Shown here: in pieces, positions 5,078 through 6,085 of the stretch
Numbering within the stretch: the stretch's first letter is position 1
Layout of the letters: each line of letters opens with the position of its first letter
DNA from: Actinomycetota bacterium
GTDB lineage: Bacteria > Actinomycetota > Actinomycetes > Nanopelagicales > Nanopelagicaceae
Direction of reading: 5' to 3'
Length of the DNA stretch: 6,085 bases
NCBI GenBank assembly: GCA_009700365.1
Contig: WLME01000070.1
Span: 1 to 6,085 of the forward strand
The notes under the pieces: model-generated
The model's input: only the letters and a program-made list of their open reading frames with translations
Told to the model about the DNA's origin: nothing
The model's database searches: none
Position numbers and translations under genes: made by a program

Positions 5078-6085
5078 CTATTTCTTCTTGCTGTAGTTAG
5101 GGGCATCGGCCACATGGAGAACATCATGTGGATGGCTTTCCTGTAAGCCTGCTGCAGTAATTTGAATCAATCGACCTTCGCGGCGCAGAGTTTCGATATC
5201 GGGCGCACCGGCATATCCCATTCCGCTGCGCAATCCGCCTACAAGCTGGTGGATAACTTCAGCAACAGGTCCGCGATAAGCAACCTTGCCTTCGATTCCT
5301 TCTGGGACAAGTTTATCTTCTGAAAGTACATCATCTTGCATGTAACGATCTTTCGAGTATGACTTCTTTTCTCCACGAGATTGCATTGCACCAAGGGAGC
5401 CCATGCCGCGATATGCCTTGTACTTACGTCCATCAATCTCGACGAGTTCGCCAGGAGATTCTTCACACCCTGCAAGAAGTGAACCGAGCATTACAGAATG
5501 TGCACCTGCAACGATTGCTTTCACAATGTCTCCAGAATATTGGAGGCCGCCATCGGCGATGAGTGGAATACCCGCCTTGTTGCACGCCTTCGATGCCTCC
5601 ATGATGGCAGTAACTTGTGGAACACCTACACCTGCAACAACACGAGTTGTGCAAATAGATCCTGGACCTACGCCAACTTTCACAGCATCAGCCCCTGCAT
5701 TGATGAGAGCTTGTGCACCTGCGCGCGTGGCAACATTGCCACCAATGATTTCGATGGTGGAGGAAAACTTTTTGATGCGTTCGATTGCATCGAGTACTGC
5801 GCGGTGATGACCGTGCGCGGTATCAACAACAACAACATCGACACCGGCTTCGATTAACTCCTGCGCGCGAGCAAATCCGTCATCTCCGACGCCGACTGCT
5901 GCTCCGGCAAGACCGACGTTCTTTACTAACTTTACGTGAGTGACTTGTTCGTCAACCGGAAGGTTGCGGTGGATGATTCCGATACCGCCAGCCTTTGCCA
6001 TTGCAATTGCCATTGTTGATTCGGTGACGGTATCCATCGCAGATGAAACGACCGGAACGGCCAAAGTGATATTGCGCGTGAGACG
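5078..6085 (-). CDS. guaB: IMP dehydrogenase lacking the CBS (Bateman) module, N-terminus cut by the right window edge
   Basis: Oxidises IMP to XMP with NAD+, the committed step of guanine nucleotide synthesis. The 335 visible residues begin RLTRNIT and run to a TAG stop; only the first few dozen residues should be missing. Present are SSAMDTVTE (14-22), the catalytic loop GPGSICTTR with nucleophile C145 (codon 5653-5651), DGGLQYSGDI (178-187), YRGMGSLGAM (225-234), the flap Arg-Tyr pair R247-Y248 and the C-terminal potassium-site segment ESHPHDV (316-322). The catalytic set is complete. The oddity is between IIHRNLPVDEQ (37-47) and GAAVGVG (61-67): bacterial IMPDHs normally hold about 120 residues of paired CBS domains here, but only about 13 residues lie between them. 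The frame is intact and conservation is high on both sides, so this looks like a functional enzyme without the allosteric module. It is the first visible gene of the operon with guaB3, guaA and the cyclophilin. Confidence 0.97.
   Translation of the reverse strand, partial: RLTRNITLAVPVVSSAMDTVTESTMAIAMAKAGGIGIIHRNLPVDEQVTHVKLVKNVGLAGAAVGVGDDGFARAQELIEAGVDVVVVDTAHGHHRAVLDAIERIKKFSSTIEIIGGNVATRAGAQALINAGADAVKVGVGPGSICTTRVVAGVGVPQVTAIMEASKACNKAGIPLIADGGLQYSGDIVKAIVAGAHSVMLGSLLAGCEESPGELVEIDGRKYKAYRGMGSLGAMQSRGEKKSYSKDRYMQDDVLSEDKLVPEGIEGKVAYRGPVAEVIHQLVGGLRSGMGYAGAPDIETLRREGRLIQITAAGLQESHPHDVLHVADAPNYSKKK

Noticed and set aside
5403..5857. Overlapping plus-strand open frames of 134 and 119 residues within guaB
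   Set aside because: They are antisense to the catalytic core of IMP dehydrogenase, and their composition reflects the complementary codons. No domain features.
6062..6064. TTG at 6064 as the start codon of guaB
   Set aside because: The frame continues upstream to the window edge as RLTRNIT, a conserved IMPDH segment, so the gene is cut by the window rather than starting here.

Overview
The window looks like chromosomal core DNA from an actinobacterium of moderate GC content (mid-to-high forties by eye). The guaB–guaB3–guaA order, the actinobacterial-type GuaB3 and the exported cyclophilin with a Cys-His-Arg active site all point to Actinobacteria. The moderate GC, extremely tight packing and near absence of intergenic DNA suggest a streamlined lineage such as the freshwater acI/Nanopelagicales group. 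That lineage assignment is inference.

Layout. Positions 1-977 (minus) hold the N-terminal 325 residues of a PcrA/UvrD superfamily 1 helicase that runs off the left edge. Diverging from it across at most 28 bp is a PIG-L/LmbE-type metal-dependent deacetylase on the plus strand (1006-1731). It converges, with 2 bp between stop codons, on a four-gene minus-strand run. In transcription order this run is guaB (IMP dehydrogenase, cut by the right edge), guaB3 (IMPDH-related protein), guaA (GMP synthase) and a secreted cyclophilin-type peptidyl-prolyl isomerase (ending at 1734). The junctions are a 2-bp gap, an 11-bp overlap and an 11-bp gap, so the four genes are almost certainly one operon. There is no gene-free stretch longer than about 30 bp.

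Function. GuaB oxidises IMP to XMP and GuaA aminates XMP to GMP, so the operon encodes the whole guanine branch of purine synthesis plus the paralogue GuaB3, whose role in this phylum is unsettled. The cyclophilin acts outside the cytoplasm and has no obvious metabolic link. PcrA and the deacetylase are unrelated neighbours.

Most notable observations. (1) The IMP dehydrogenase lacks the regulatory CBS (Bateman) module: the sequence passes directly from the first part of the barrel to the second. (2) In GuaB3 the position of the IMPDH catalytic cysteine is a histidine. (3) The helicase/deacetylase junction contains two CATG palindromes exactly 30 bp apart, each giving an in-frame ATG to both divergent genes, with TAnnnT hexamers spaced as expected for leaderless transcripts. 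No RNA genes, mobile elements, CRISPR arrays or clear terminators were seen.
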